A stretch of 10,817 bases of DNA from Ruminococcus sp. UBA7477. Lineage in GTDB: Bacteria > Bacillota > Clostridia > Oscillospirales > Ruminococcaceae. Positions 1 to 6,708 of the stretch are shown one piece after another. The stretch is from NCBI GenBank assembly GCA_002479715.1, contig DLOT01000080.1, positions 220 through 11,036 on the forward strand. The letters are read 5' to 3'. The notes under the pieces were generated by a model that worked only from the letters and a program-made list of their open reading frames with translations, did no database searches and was not told where the DNA came from. Numbering within the stretch: the stretch's first letter is position 1; the number at the start of each line of letters is the position of its first letter. Position numbers and translations under genes: made by a program.

Positions 1-21
1 TCGACCAAGGGGGCGCTGTGA
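1..21 (+). CDS. hisB: Imidazoleglycerol-phosphate dehydratase, C-terminal end only (partial)
   Basis: The first frame of the window reads Ser-Thr-Lys-Gly-Ala-Leu and then TGA at 19-21. HisB proteins characteristically end in P-S-T/S-K-G-V/A-L, and hisB commonly lies directly before hisH, so this is very probably the last six codons of hisB. Its stop overlaps the hisH start by one base (TGATG), the usual sign of translational coupling. The enzyme dehydrates imidazole glycerol phosphate to imidazole acetol phosphate, the step after HisH/HisF. Only six residues are visible, so the call rests on this signature and on context. Confidence 0.75.
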   Translation, partial: STKGAL

Positions 22-659
22 TGATAGCGATAGTTGACTACAACGCCGGCAATATTTTTTCTGTCAGGAATGCGCTCGAATTTCTCGGTATAGATTGCTT
101 GATAACCGACAGCAGACAAAAGCTTGAAGACGCCGACGGCATTATCCTGCCGGGGGTGGGGGCTTTCGGCTTTGCTATGGAAAGCCTCCGTGAGCGCTCG
201 CTGGTCGATACTCTGCGCGCCGAGGCAGTAAAAAAACCCTTTCTGGGTATATGCTTAGGAATGCAGCTTCTGTTTGAGGAAAGCTTTGAGCTGGGCCGCT
301 TTGAGGGGTTGGGGCTTTTGCGCGGCAAGGTGGATATAATCCGTCAGCCGGAGGGTGAGAAACCGCTGATATTGCCGCAGATGGGCTGGAACAGGCTTGA
401 TATCCGCTTTGACTGCCCTTTGCTGAAGGGCGTAACGAATGACGACTATGTTTATTTCGTGCATTCCTACAGAGCCTACTGCGATGAGGAAAGCATAGCC
501 GCTTCGGCATATTACGGCGGAGATGTTCCCGCACTCGTTACAGATGGAAAAACCGTTTTCGGGGCACAGTTTCACCCCGAGAGGAGCGGCGCCGTCGGTC
601 TGGGAATGCTGACAAGCTTCGCTGAGCTGTGCGGCGTCAGTCACGGGGAGGCGTATTGA
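21..659 (+). CDS. hisH: Imidazole glycerol phosphate synthase, glutamine amidotransferase subunit
   Basis: HisH hydrolyses glutamine and channels ammonia to HisF, which builds imidazole glycerol phosphate in histidine synthesis. The 212-residue product is of normal length and is a class I glutamine amidotransferase throughout. It starts MIAIVDYNAGN, has the oxyanion-strand motif LPGVGAFG (43-50), the nucleophile Cys78 in GICLG, and His185 with Glu187 in GAQFHPE, completing the catalytic triad. The ATG at 21 is chosen over the GTG at 18 because it matches the family N-terminus, overlaps the preceding stop (TGATG) and lies 7 bases after AAGGGGG (7-13). The hisF ATG follows the stop after one base, so the two subunits are coupled for the stoichiometric complex they form. 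Confidence 0.96.
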   Translation: MIAIVDYNAGNIFSVRNALEFLGIDCLITDSRQKLEDADGIILPGVGAFGFAMESLRERSLVDTLRAEAVKKPFLGICLGMQLLFEESFELGRFEGLGLLRGKVDIIRQPEGEKPLILPQMGWNRLDIRFDCPLLKGVTNDDYVYFVHSYRAYCDEESIAASAYYGGDVPALVTDGKTVFGAQFHPERSGAVGLGMLTSFAELCGVSHGEAY

Positions 660-660
660 A

Positions 661-1416
661 ATGCTGGCAAGAAGAATAATCCCATGTCTTGATGTCCGCG
701 ACGGTAGGGTGGTAAAGGGAGTCAACTTCAAGGGTATCAGAGAGGTCGGCGACCCTGTAGAATGTGCAGAGGAGTACAATAAACAGGGTGCGGACGAGAT
801 CGTATTCTATGATATTACTGCATCTTTTGAGGGCAGGGGAGTTTTTCTGGACGTTGTGCGCAAGACAGCTAAAAAAGTATTCGTACCGCTTACTGTAGGC
901 GGAGGAATCAAGACGGTCGATGATATACGTGAAACGCTCAGGGCTGGTGCGGACAAGGTTTCCGTTAATTCTCAGGCAGTGAAAAATCCGCAGCTTATCA
1001 AAGACGGTGCTGATATTTTCGGCAGTCAGTGCATATGCGTCGGTATCGACGCAAAGAAAGTCAGCGAAAACAAGTGGACTGTCTATATAAACGGCGGTCG
1101 TATTGATATAGGAATAGACCTTATCGACTGGGTTCATAAGATCGAACAGCTCGGAGCAGGTGAGATCTGTCTAAATTCAATTGATGCTGACGGCACAAAG
1201 AACGGTTTTGATATTGATATGCTGAAAGCCGTATGCGACAATTGCAGTATACCTGTGATCGCGAGCGGTGGTGCAGGTAGAATCAGCGACTTTGCAGAAG
1301 TATTTGAGAAAACGGGAGCAACGGCTGCTCTTGCCGCATCGCTGTTCCACTTTAAGGAATTGACAGTCGGCGATGTAAAGGATCATTGCCGCAGCAGGGG
1401 AATAATCGTAAGATGA
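661..1416 (+). CDS. hisF: Imidazole glycerol phosphate synthase, cyclase subunit
   Basis: HisF is the TIM-barrel cyclase that combines PRFAR with ammonia from HisH, giving imidazole glycerol phosphate and AICAR, which returns to purine synthesis. The 251 residues are full length. Both catalytic aspartates are present: Asp11 in IPCLDVRDGRVVKG and Asp130 in CVGIDAKK. The phosphate-binding loops are visible as TVGGGI (78-83) and IASGGAGR near 205. GGGGAGG (645-651) is the ribosome site, and the start lies one base after the hisH stop. The stop overlaps the next gene as ATGA. hisA, which often sits between hisH and hisF, is absent here. GC content drifts lower through the gene (30/60 at 661-720, 24/60 at 1201-1260) toward the AT-rich GNAT gene. 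Confidence 0.97.
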   Translation: MLARRIIPCLDVRDGRVVKGVNFKGIREVGDPVECAEEYNKQGADEIVFYDITASFEGRGVFLDVVRKTAKKVFVPLTVGGGIKTVDDIRETLRAGADKVSVNSQAVKNPQLIKDGADIFGSQCICVGIDAKKVSENKWTVYINGGRIDIGIDLIDWVHKIEQLGAGEICLNSIDADGTKNGFDIDMLKAVCDNCSIPVIASGGAGRISDFAEVFEKTGATAALAASLFHFKELTVGDVKDHCRSRGIIVR

Positions 1417-1817
1417 ATATACTATACAAGGATATTCACAATTTTGATAAGTCTCAGTTGGAAAGACTGTTTTTGTCAGTTGAATGGTCGTCAGGTCATT
1501 ATCCGGATAAGCTGGTAACTGCCATGAAGAATTTTGAGACGGTCTTTTCTGCATGGGACGGTGACAAGCTTGTCGGCATGATATGTGCAATGGACGACGG
1601 AATTATGACTGCTTACGTTCACTATCTTCTTGTAGATCCCGAATATCAGGGCAGACGGATTGGCAGGGAGCTTGTCAGAATGGTAAAGGAAAAATATTCT
1701 GACTATTTAAGAATTGTTGTGGTTGCTTATGATGCTGAACTTGCGTTTTACGAAAACTGCGGATTTAAAAAATCAGATGATTCAAGTCCCATGTTCATTA
1801 CGTCGCTTTGGACTTGA
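1413..1817 (+). CDS. GNAT-family N-acetyltransferase inside the histidine operon
   Basis: This 134-residue protein has the acetyl-CoA fold of the GNAT superfamily. Motif A is seen around 69-92 (VHYLLVDPEYQGRRIGREL, with the pyrophosphate-binding QGRRIG at 79-84), and motif B near the end as AFYENCGFKK (111-120). The substrate cannot be told from sequence; the length and layout resemble small uncharacterised GNATs rather than the ribosomal-protein (RimI) group. The start at 1413 overlaps the hisF stop (ATGA) and is 10 bases after AGGGGAA (1396-1402); an upstream TTG at 1386 would bury the protein in hisF and is less likely. GC is clearly low (19 of 60 at 1681-1740) against 55-58% in sampled lines of hisH and hisI, suggesting later insertion. 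No known role in histidine synthesis. Confidence 0.88.
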   Translation: MNILYKDIHNFDKSQLERLFLSVEWSSGHYPDKLVTAMKNFETVFSAWDGDKLVGMICAMDDGIMTAYVHYLLVDPEYQGRRIGRELVRMVKEKYSDYLRIVVVAYDAELAFYENCGFKKSDDSSPMFITSLWT

Positions 1818-1832
1818 ATGAAAGGATAAAAA

Positions 1833-2171
1833 ATGATAAAAATTGATCTTAATGATTTGGACAAGTTCTTTGTGAAAGGGGAACTTATTCCGGCTATATG
1901 CTATGAGGTAAACACAAAGACAGTCCTGATGCTGGCGTATATGAACCGCGAGAGCCTGCAAAAAACTCTGGAAACGGGCTATACATGGTTCTGGAGCCGC
2001 TCAAGGGGGGAGCTTTGGAACAAGGGCGCTACCTCGGGACATCTGCAAAAGGTGGTGTCCGTTTACGGCGACTGCGACAGCGATACGCTGCTGGTTAACG
2101 TTAGGCAGACAGGCGCTGCCTGCCACACGGGAAGCTACAGCTGCTTTTTCGATAAGATCTATTCGGAATGA
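1833..2171 (+). CDS. hisI: Phosphoribosyl-AMP cyclohydrolase
   Basis: HisI opens the purine ring of phosphoribosyl-AMP, the third step of histidine synthesis, with zinc and magnesium. The 112-residue protein carries the full signature: VLMLAYMN (31-38), the substrate loop WSRSRGELWNKGATSGH (54-70), the magnesium aspartates in D80-C-D82-S-D84, and the zinc cysteines Cys81, Cys97 and Cys104 in GAACHTGSYSCFF. It is a stand-alone cyclohydrolase, not fused to HisE. AAAGGA (1821-1826) lies 6 bases before the ATG. GC content changes inside the gene: 23 of 60 at 1861-1920, then 32 of 60 at 1921-1980 and 33 of 60 at 2041-2100, so the first 30 or so codons match the AT-rich GNAT gene and the rest the older operon. 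Confidence 0.96.
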   Translation: MIKIDLNDLDKFFVKGELIPAICYEVNTKTVLMLAYMNRESLQKTLETGYTWFWSRSRGELWNKGATSGHLQKVVSVYGDCDSDTLLVNVRQTGAACHTGSYSCFFDKIYSE

Positions 2172-2207
2172 GCGGCGCATCAAACAATTGAAGGGAATGT
2201 AAATATC

Positions 2208-2546
2208 ATGAACGTATACGATGAGAGCTTTGCTGTTATACAGCAAAGATTGGAGGAGTTCAGAAACGGCACAGCCGAGGAAAATTCATATACAGCGTAC
2301 CTGTTTTCAAAGGGTGTTGACAAGATCTGCAAGAAGGTCGGAGAGGAAGCCACCGAGACGGTCATCGCCGCCAAAAACGGCGACTGCGAGGAGCTTGCAA
2401 ACGAGATAAACGACCTTATCTATCATGTTATGGTGCTTTGCGCAGACAGGGGTCTTGACTGGAAGCGGGTCGAGCAGCTGATGCATGAGCGCAATGAAAA
2501 GGCGGGCAATCTCAAGCAGTTCCACACGGTAGATAAAAATACCTGA
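2208..2546 (+). CDS. hisE: Phosphoribosyl-ATP pyrophosphatase
   Basis: HisE removes pyrophosphate from phosphoribosyl-ATP, the step just before HisI. The 112-residue helical protein belongs to the MazG-like all-alpha NTP pyrophosphatases and shows the HisE pattern: NSYTAYLFSKGVDKICKKVGEEA (about 26-48), with the metal-binding acids in GEEATE and in NEINDLIYHVMVL (65-77). Its start at 2208 follows AAGGGA (2191-2196) at a rather long 11 bases. It lies 36 bases after hisI and 15 bases before hpt, so it is part of the same transcript. A separate hisE next to hisI is common in Firmicutes. Confidence 0.95.
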   Translation: MNVYDESFAVIQQRLEEFRNGTAEENSYTAYLFSKGVDKICKKVGEEATETVIAAKNGDCEELANEINDLIYHVMVLCADRGLDWKRVEQLMHERNEKAGNLKQFHTVDKNT

Positions 2547-2561
2547 CGGGAGGCGTTTAAG

Positions 2562-3098
2562 ATGACAGCCGAGCATGAGAAGCATATCAAGCGTATCCTG
2601 ATAAGCGAGGAGGAGATCAGGGAAAAGGTCGCGTGGGCAGGCAGACAGCTCAGCCGGGAATATGAGGGCAAGCCGCTTTTGCTGGTCAGCATACTCAACG
2701 GAGCATTCGTCTTTCTGGCTGACCTTTGCAGAGAGATAAGCGAGCCGTGCGAAATAGCCTTTCTGAGGACCAAAAGCTATTTTGCACAGACCGTTTCGAG
2801 CGGCGAGGTCAGCTTTCTGCTCGATCTTGAGGAGGATATATCAAAATACCATGTCGTCATAGCCGAGGATATAATAGACTCGGGCAGAACGCTCAAAGCA
2901 GTTGCCGAAAAGCTCAGGCAGAGAAATCCTTTGTCGCTCAGGGTCGTGACGCTCCTCGACAAGCCCTCGCGCCGCGCCGTCGATTTCAAGGCGGATATGT
3001 CGCTGTTCACCATACCCGATTATTTTGTCGTCGGCTACGGACTCGACTGCGGTGAACAGTTCCGCAACCTGAAATATATCGCCGAATACCAGCCGTAA
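2562..3098 (+). CDS. hpt: Hypoxanthine (guanine) phosphoribosyltransferase
   Basis: Hpt salvages hypoxanthine and guanine with PRPP to give IMP and GMP. The 178-residue length is normal for the bacterial type I enzyme. Visible motifs are VSILNGAFVFLADL (42-55), the flexible loop with KSY (71-73), the PRPP-binding signature VVIAEDIIDSGRTL (98-111, acidic pair Glu102-Asp103), the purine-binding lysine in LLDKPSRR (131-138), and PDYFVVGYGLDCGEQFRNL (152-170). GGGAGG (2548-2553) is 8 bases before the ATG. It is the last gene of the histidine operon, with no terminator or clear promoter before it. HisF releases AICAR and the pathway starts from PRPP plus ATP, so the pairing makes metabolic sense, but this is inference. 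Confidence 0.95.
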   Translation: MTAEHEKHIKRILISEEEIREKVAWAGRQLSREYEGKPLLLVSILNGAFVFLADLCREISEPCEIAFLRTKSYFAQTVSSGEVSFLLDLEEDISKYHVVIAEDIIDSGRTLKAVAEKLRQRNPLSLRVVTLLDKPSRRAVDFKADMSLFTIPDYFVVGYGLDCGEQFRNLKYIAEYQP

Positions 3099-3111
3099 TG
3101 CTTACATGACC

Positions 3112-3151
3112 GCCGCACTGCCGCGAAGAAAAACGACAGGCGGCTTTTTTT
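3112..3151 (+). terminator. Probable intrinsic terminator after hpt
   Basis: GCCGC (3120-3124) can pair with GCGGC (3140-3144), directly followed by seven T (3145-3151). The stem is only 5 bp with a 15-base loop, so it is a modest hairpin; an upstream GCCGC (3112-3116) could compete for the same right arm. The position, 14-50 bases after the hpt stop and before a new promoter, fits the end of the histidine operon. Confidence 0.6.
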
Positions 3152-3216
3152 GTCCCGATTAGTGCAGATTTAATAATACTTAATCGTTTTCGATGCGAAA
3201 TTTTGTAAAAAACCTC

Positions 3217-3245
3217 TTGAAATTTGCGGCGGAATGTGTTATCAT
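3217..3245 (+). promoter_or_regulatory. Sigma-A promoter of the EAL/GGDEF gene
   Basis: TTGAAA (3217-3222) and TATCAT (3240-3245) are separated by 17 bases, a good match to the housekeeping consensus. Transcription would start near 3252, giving a leader of about 48 bases that ends in the strong ribosome site AGGAGGTG (3286-3293), 6 bases before the ATG. No riboswitch-like structure is obvious in the short leader. Confidence 0.7.
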
Positions 3246-3299
3246 TTATGTGAAGTAGTGTAACAAAAACGGATATGTTTTGCTGAGGAGGTGTCTTGA

Positions 3300-5408
3300 A
3301 TGTCCGAGAATATCGAAAACGAGATTGTTCAAACCGATATCGACTGCGATTATGACTCACTGACAGGGCTGAAAAGCTATGCGAATTTCAAGGCGCTTGC
3401 TCAGTATGCTATAGACTGTGACCCGGAGGGCGTCAACGCAGGCTGTTATTCGCTCGTTTATTTTGACATACTGCGTTTCAAGGTCATAAACGATATCTTC
3501 GGAACGCAGGCGGGCGACGAGATACTTATATATCTTGCGAAGCTGATAAAAACGCTGGCAGGAGTGCAGAGTATCGCGGCGAGGATAAATTCCGACAGAT
3601 TCGTGCTTTTCGTAAGGCAGGGCAGGGAGCAGATCGAGAAGCTTGTCATTAAGCTGACCGACGATATAGCACACTATCCGCTGCCGTATGAGATTATCTG
3701 CAATATGGGCATATACGTCACGACAAGAGTGATGAGGGTCGAGTCTATGATAGACCGTGCCATACTTGCTCTCAAAACGATAAAGGGCGAATATGTCAAG
3801 CGGTATGTGTTTTATGAAAAGTCGCTCAGAGATGCCGTTCTGGGTGAGCAGGAAATAACGAGCATGATGAAATCCGCGCTGGAGGACAGACAGTTTGTCG
3901 TATACTACCAGCCGCAGTATAACCATAACGACGGCAGGCTGGTCGGGGCGGAGGCTCTGGTCAGATGGATGCACCCCAAGCGCGGGGTCATATCGCCGGG
4001 CGTATTTATACCGATTTTTGAGAAAAACGGCTTTATAACCAGCTTAGACCTTTACGTTTTTGATGAAGTCTGCGATTTTCTGGAGCGTTCCTACAAGAAA
4101 AATGATCATATAGTTCCGATATCGGTCAACATAAGCCGCCGGGATATTTATAAGCCCGATCTTGTCGAAACTATGGAGAAGATCAGGATAAAGCATAATG
4201 TCCCCGTGGGACTGGTGAGGATAGAGGTCACTGAGTCGGCGCTTATCGACGGTGTGGCAAGGCTGTCGGGCGTTATCGACAAGCTGCATAAGTGCGGCTA
4301 TATCGTCGAGATGGACGACTTCGGCAGCGCATATTCATCGCTCAACGCGCTCAAGAACATAGACCTTGACATACTTAAGCTTGACCTCAAGTTCCTGTCC
4401 GACGGAGGAAACCGCAACAACGGCGGCATAATTCTGAGCCACGTCGTGCGTATGGCGAAATGGCTGGGCTTTTCGGTCATCGCCGAGGGAGTCGAGCAGA
4501 CTGAGCAGGCGGACTATCTCCTCAGCATCGGGTGCAGCAACATACAGGGCTTTCTTTATGCGAGACCAATGCCCGAGGGCGATTATGTAAAGCTGCTGGA
4601 GAGCACGCCGTTGGGTCATACCAAGCCAGCGATGACTCTTATTGATTCCATGGACGCCGACAACTTCTGGAACCCCATGTCGCTGGATACGCTCATATTC
4701 AATAACTATGTCGGCAGCGCCGCGATAATCGAATACAAGCAAAACGGCTTTATCGAGCCGCTCAGACTGAATAAGAAATACGTTGAGGAGCTTGGCGGTC
4801 ATTTTGCCGTTGACGATGTGATAAAGCAAAACTTCCTCGCGACCCTCGACGCCACCAACAGCGCGCTGTATGTGGGAATGCTCGAAAGGGCTATAAGCTC
4901 GGAGGGCGAGGAGGAGTGCGAGACATGGCGCAATATGTCCTGCGGACCGGTCTGCATCAGAACGGCTGTCAGACTTATAGGCAAGAGCGACAACAGCTAT
5001 CTTTTCTACGCGAGGATAAGAAACATTACCTCGGAAAAGCTTGCGATGCAGGAGATAATGCACCGTGAAAAGGTCTTTCGCGCCGCAACGGAGCAGCTGG
5101 GCGTCTATTACTGGGAGCTTGATGTTCCGTCAAGGGTAATGTATCCCTGCTTCAGATGTATGCGCGACTTCAAGGTGCCGCCCGTGGTTGTCGACTACCC
5201 CGAGCCTGTTATCAAGCTGGGTGTTTTCCCGCCCGAGTCTGCCGACAGGTGCCGCGAGATGATAAGAGAGATCGAAAACGGCGCAAGATCGGTCGAGGCT
5301 GATCTGCCGCTCACCGAAAAGCGCGTTATGTGCAGAGTGGCGTATACGGTCGAGTTCGACAGCGAGGGCAAGCCCTCCAAGGCATACGGAACAGCTATAC
5401 CCCTTTGA
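3300..5408 (+). CDS. Cyclic-di-GMP phosphodiesterase: degenerate GGDEF, EAL and two PAS-like domains
   Basis: This 702-residue protein should degrade c-di-GMP to pGpG in the cytoplasm. The GGDEF domain (about 18-175) has the family motif DSLTGL (19-24), but its active site reads NSDRF (97-101) instead of GGDEF, and no RxxD inhibitory site is seen just before it, so it is probably not a cyclase. The EAL domain (about 183-435) keeps every catalytic residue: Glu218 in EALVRW, Asn277 in SVNIS, Glu309 in IEVTES, Asp339 and Asp340 in MDDFGSAYSS, Lys360, Glu396 in AEGVE and Gln416. C-terminal to it are two PAS-like regions (about 460-585 and 590-702), so sensing follows rather than precedes the output domains. 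No transmembrane segment or signal peptide is evident. The protein ends in the last strand of the second PAS fold, which I take as natural. It is alone between its own promoter and terminator. Confidence 0.93.
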   Translation: MSENIENEIVQTDIDCDYDSLTGLKSYANFKALAQYAIDCDPEGVNAGCYSLVYFDILRFKVINDIFGTQAGDEILIYLAKLIKTLAGVQSIAARINSDRFVLFVRQGREQIEKLVIKLTDDIAHYPLPYEIICNMGIYVTTRVMRVESMIDRAILALKTIKGEYVKRYVFYEKSLRDAVLGEQEITSMMKSALEDRQFVVYYQPQYNHNDGRLVGAEALVRWMHPKRGVISPGVFIPIFEKNGFITSLDLYVFDEVCDFLERSYKKNDHIVPISVNISRRDIYKPDLVETMEKIRIKHNVPVGLVRIEVTESALIDGVARLSGVIDKLHKCGYIVEMDDFGSAYSSLNALKNIDLDILKLDLKFLSDGGNRNNGGIILSHVVRMAKWLGFSVIAEGVEQTEQADYLLSIGCSNIQGFLYARPMPEGDYVKLLESTPLGHTKPAMTLIDSMDADNFWNPMSLDTLIFNNYVGSAAIIEYKQNGFIEPLRLNKKYVEELGGHFAVDDVIKQNFLATLDATNSALYVGMLERAISSEGEEECETWRNMSCGPVCIRTAVRLIGKSDNSYLFYARIRNITSEKLAMQEIMHREKVFRAATEQLGVYYWELDVPSRVMYPCFRCMRDFKVPPVVVDYPEPVIKLGVFPPESADRCREMIREIENGARSVEADLPLTEKRVMCRVAYTVEFDSEGKPSKAYGTAIPL

Positions 5409-5422
5409 TATGTTATATTGAT

Positions 5423-5456
5423 GCCGACCGCTTCATATGAGGCGGTCGGCGTTTTT
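5423..5456 (+). terminator. Strong intrinsic terminator after the EAL/GGDEF gene
   Basis: GCCGACCGC (5423-5431) pairs perfectly with GCGGTCGGC (5442-5450); the stem continues inward through a T-G pair, T-A and C-G to a short loop around TCATATGA. A run of five T follows (5452-5456). It starts 14 bases after the stop codon and isolates the gene from prfB. Confidence 0.9.
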
Positions 5457-5511
5457 GTTCAGAGAGGAAAGCTTTGCGGGAACACGCTGTCTTGCAAAAG
5501 TGTCCCCCCTC

Positions 5512-5540
5512 TTTACAAAATGCAAAATATGGTGTATAAT
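5512..5540 (+). promoter_or_regulatory. Sigma-A promoter of prfB
   Basis: TTTACA (5512-5517) and a perfect TATAAT (5535-5540) are 17 bases apart. Start of transcription would be near 5547, leaving a leader of about 24 bases that contains the ribosome site GAGAGG (5558-5563), 7 bases before the ATG. An imperfect inverted repeat lies just upstream and touches the -35 (AGAGG 5463-5467 with CCTCT 5508-5512). Confidence 0.85.
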
Positions 5541-5570
5541 ATAGTCAATAACCGAAAGAGAGGTTTTTTT

Positions 5571-6692
5571 ATGCTTATTTTAGATGACTTCAAACAGGAG
5601 CTTTCGGCGTTTGAGCCGAAGCTGAAAGAGCTGCATGAGGTTCTGGACATAGAAGGCAAGAAGGCGCAGATAAAGGAGCTTGAGGAGCAGTCGGCTGCAC
5701 CGGGCTTCTGGGACGATGCGGAAAATTCGCATAAGGTCCTGAAAAAAACAAGCTCGCTCAAAAGCATCGTGACAAAATACGAAAAGCTGAAAGCCAGCTA
5801 TGACGACATCTCGGTGATGATAGAGCTTGCCGCCGAGGAGGACGATGAGAGCATACTTCCCGACATAAAGCAGGAGCTTGCAGGGTTTACAAAGAGCGTT
5901 GACGATCTGACGCTGGCAACATTGCTGACCGGAAAATACGATGCGAACAACGTCATTCTGACGCTCCACGCAGGAACGGGCGGAACCGAGGCGCAGGACT
6001 GGACCGAGATGCTGATGCGTATGTATCACCACTGGGCTGATAGCCGCGGTTTCAAAACGACCGTTCTCAGTACCCTTGAGGGAAACGACGCAGGTATCAA
6101 GATGGGCTCTATGATGATAGAGGGCGAGAATGTCTACGGCTATTTAAAGAGCGAGGCGGGCATTCACCGACTTGTCAGAGTGTCGCCGTTCGATGCGTCA
6201 GGTTCGCGGCATACTTCATTCGCTGCGGTCGATGTAATGCCGGAGATAGACGACAGCACGGATGTCGAGATAAGACCCGAGGATATCAAGATGGACGTTT
6301 TCCGTTCGAGCGGAGCAGGCGGTCAGCATATCAATAAAACGTCGTCTGCCGTTCGCCTGACGCATATCCCGACAGGCATAGTCACCTCCTGCCAGACACA
6401 GCGCTCGCAGGTGCAGAACCGCGATTTTGCAATGAAAATGCTCAAGGCAAAGCTTATGGAGATAAAGGAGCGCGAGCATCTGGAGACCATCGCGGATATC
6501 AAGGGCGTTCAGAAGGAGATAGCTTGGGGCGCTCAGATACGCTCCTATGTGTTCATGCCGTATACCCTTGTCAAGGATCACCGGACGGGCTACGAGCAGG
6601 GCAACGTGAACGCCGTTATGGACGGCGATCTCGACGGCTTCATCAACGCCTACCTGAAGGCGCTTTCGATGGGTCAGATACAGAAATCTTGA
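5571..6692 (+). CDS. prfB: Peptide chain release factor 2, encoded in one frame
   Basis: RF2 recognises UAA and UGA stop codons and triggers release of the peptide on the ribosome. The 373-residue product has the RF2 anticodon-like tripeptide Ser-Pro-Phe (205-207, in RVSPFDASGSRHTSF) and the catalytic GGQ (250-252, in SSGAGGQHINKT). The ATG at 5571 gives the normal RF2 N-terminus and follows GAGAGG at 7 bases; the frame is open further upstream, but only through the promoter and the previous terminator. Many bacteria control RF2 by a UGA and +1 shift at about codon 26. Here codons 25-26 are CTG GAC (5643-5648), no stop is present, and the gene reads straight through, so that autoregulation is absent. 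A kinase-like gene follows after 16 bases. Confidence 0.96.
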   Translation: MLILDDFKQELSAFEPKLKELHEVLDIEGKKAQIKELEEQSAAPGFWDDAENSHKVLKKTSSLKSIVTKYEKLKASYDDISVMIELAAEEDDESILPDIKQELAGFTKSVDDLTLATLLTGKYDANNVILTLHAGTGGTEAQDWTEMLMRMYHHWADSRGFKTTVLSTLEGNDAGIKMGSMMIEGENVYGYLKSEAGIHRLVRVSPFDASGSRHTSFAAVDVMPEIDDSTDVEIRPEDIKMDVFRSSGAGGQHINKTSSAVRLTHIPTGIVTSCQTQRSQVQNRDFAMKMLKAKLMEIKEREHLETIADIKGVQKEIAWGAQIRSYVFMPYTLVKDHRTGYEQGNVNAVMDGDLDGFINAYLKALSMGQIQKS

Positions 6693-6708
6693 GAAAAGAG
6701 GTAAAAGT

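Noticed and set aside
1386..1412. Earlier TTG start for the GNAT gene
   Set aside because: It would overlap hisF by about 30 bases and add residues not typical of GNATs; the ATG at 1413 forms a standard ATGA overlap and has a ribosome site.
4335..5063. Minus-strand open frame of 242 codons inside the EAL/GGDEF gene
   Set aside because: It is a shadow of the strongly supported + strand gene, with no recognisable domain and no ribosome site.
5190..5408. Truncation of the EAL protein because it ends inside a PAS-like fold
   Set aside because: The end coincides with the last strand of the domain and is followed at once by a strong terminator; no in-frame continuation after the stop resembles another domain.
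5418..5570. Upstream extension of prfB to an earlier TTG start
   Set aside because: The extension crosses the terminator hairpin at 5423-5450 and the promoter at 5512-5540; the ATG at 5571 has a ribosome site and the family N-terminus.
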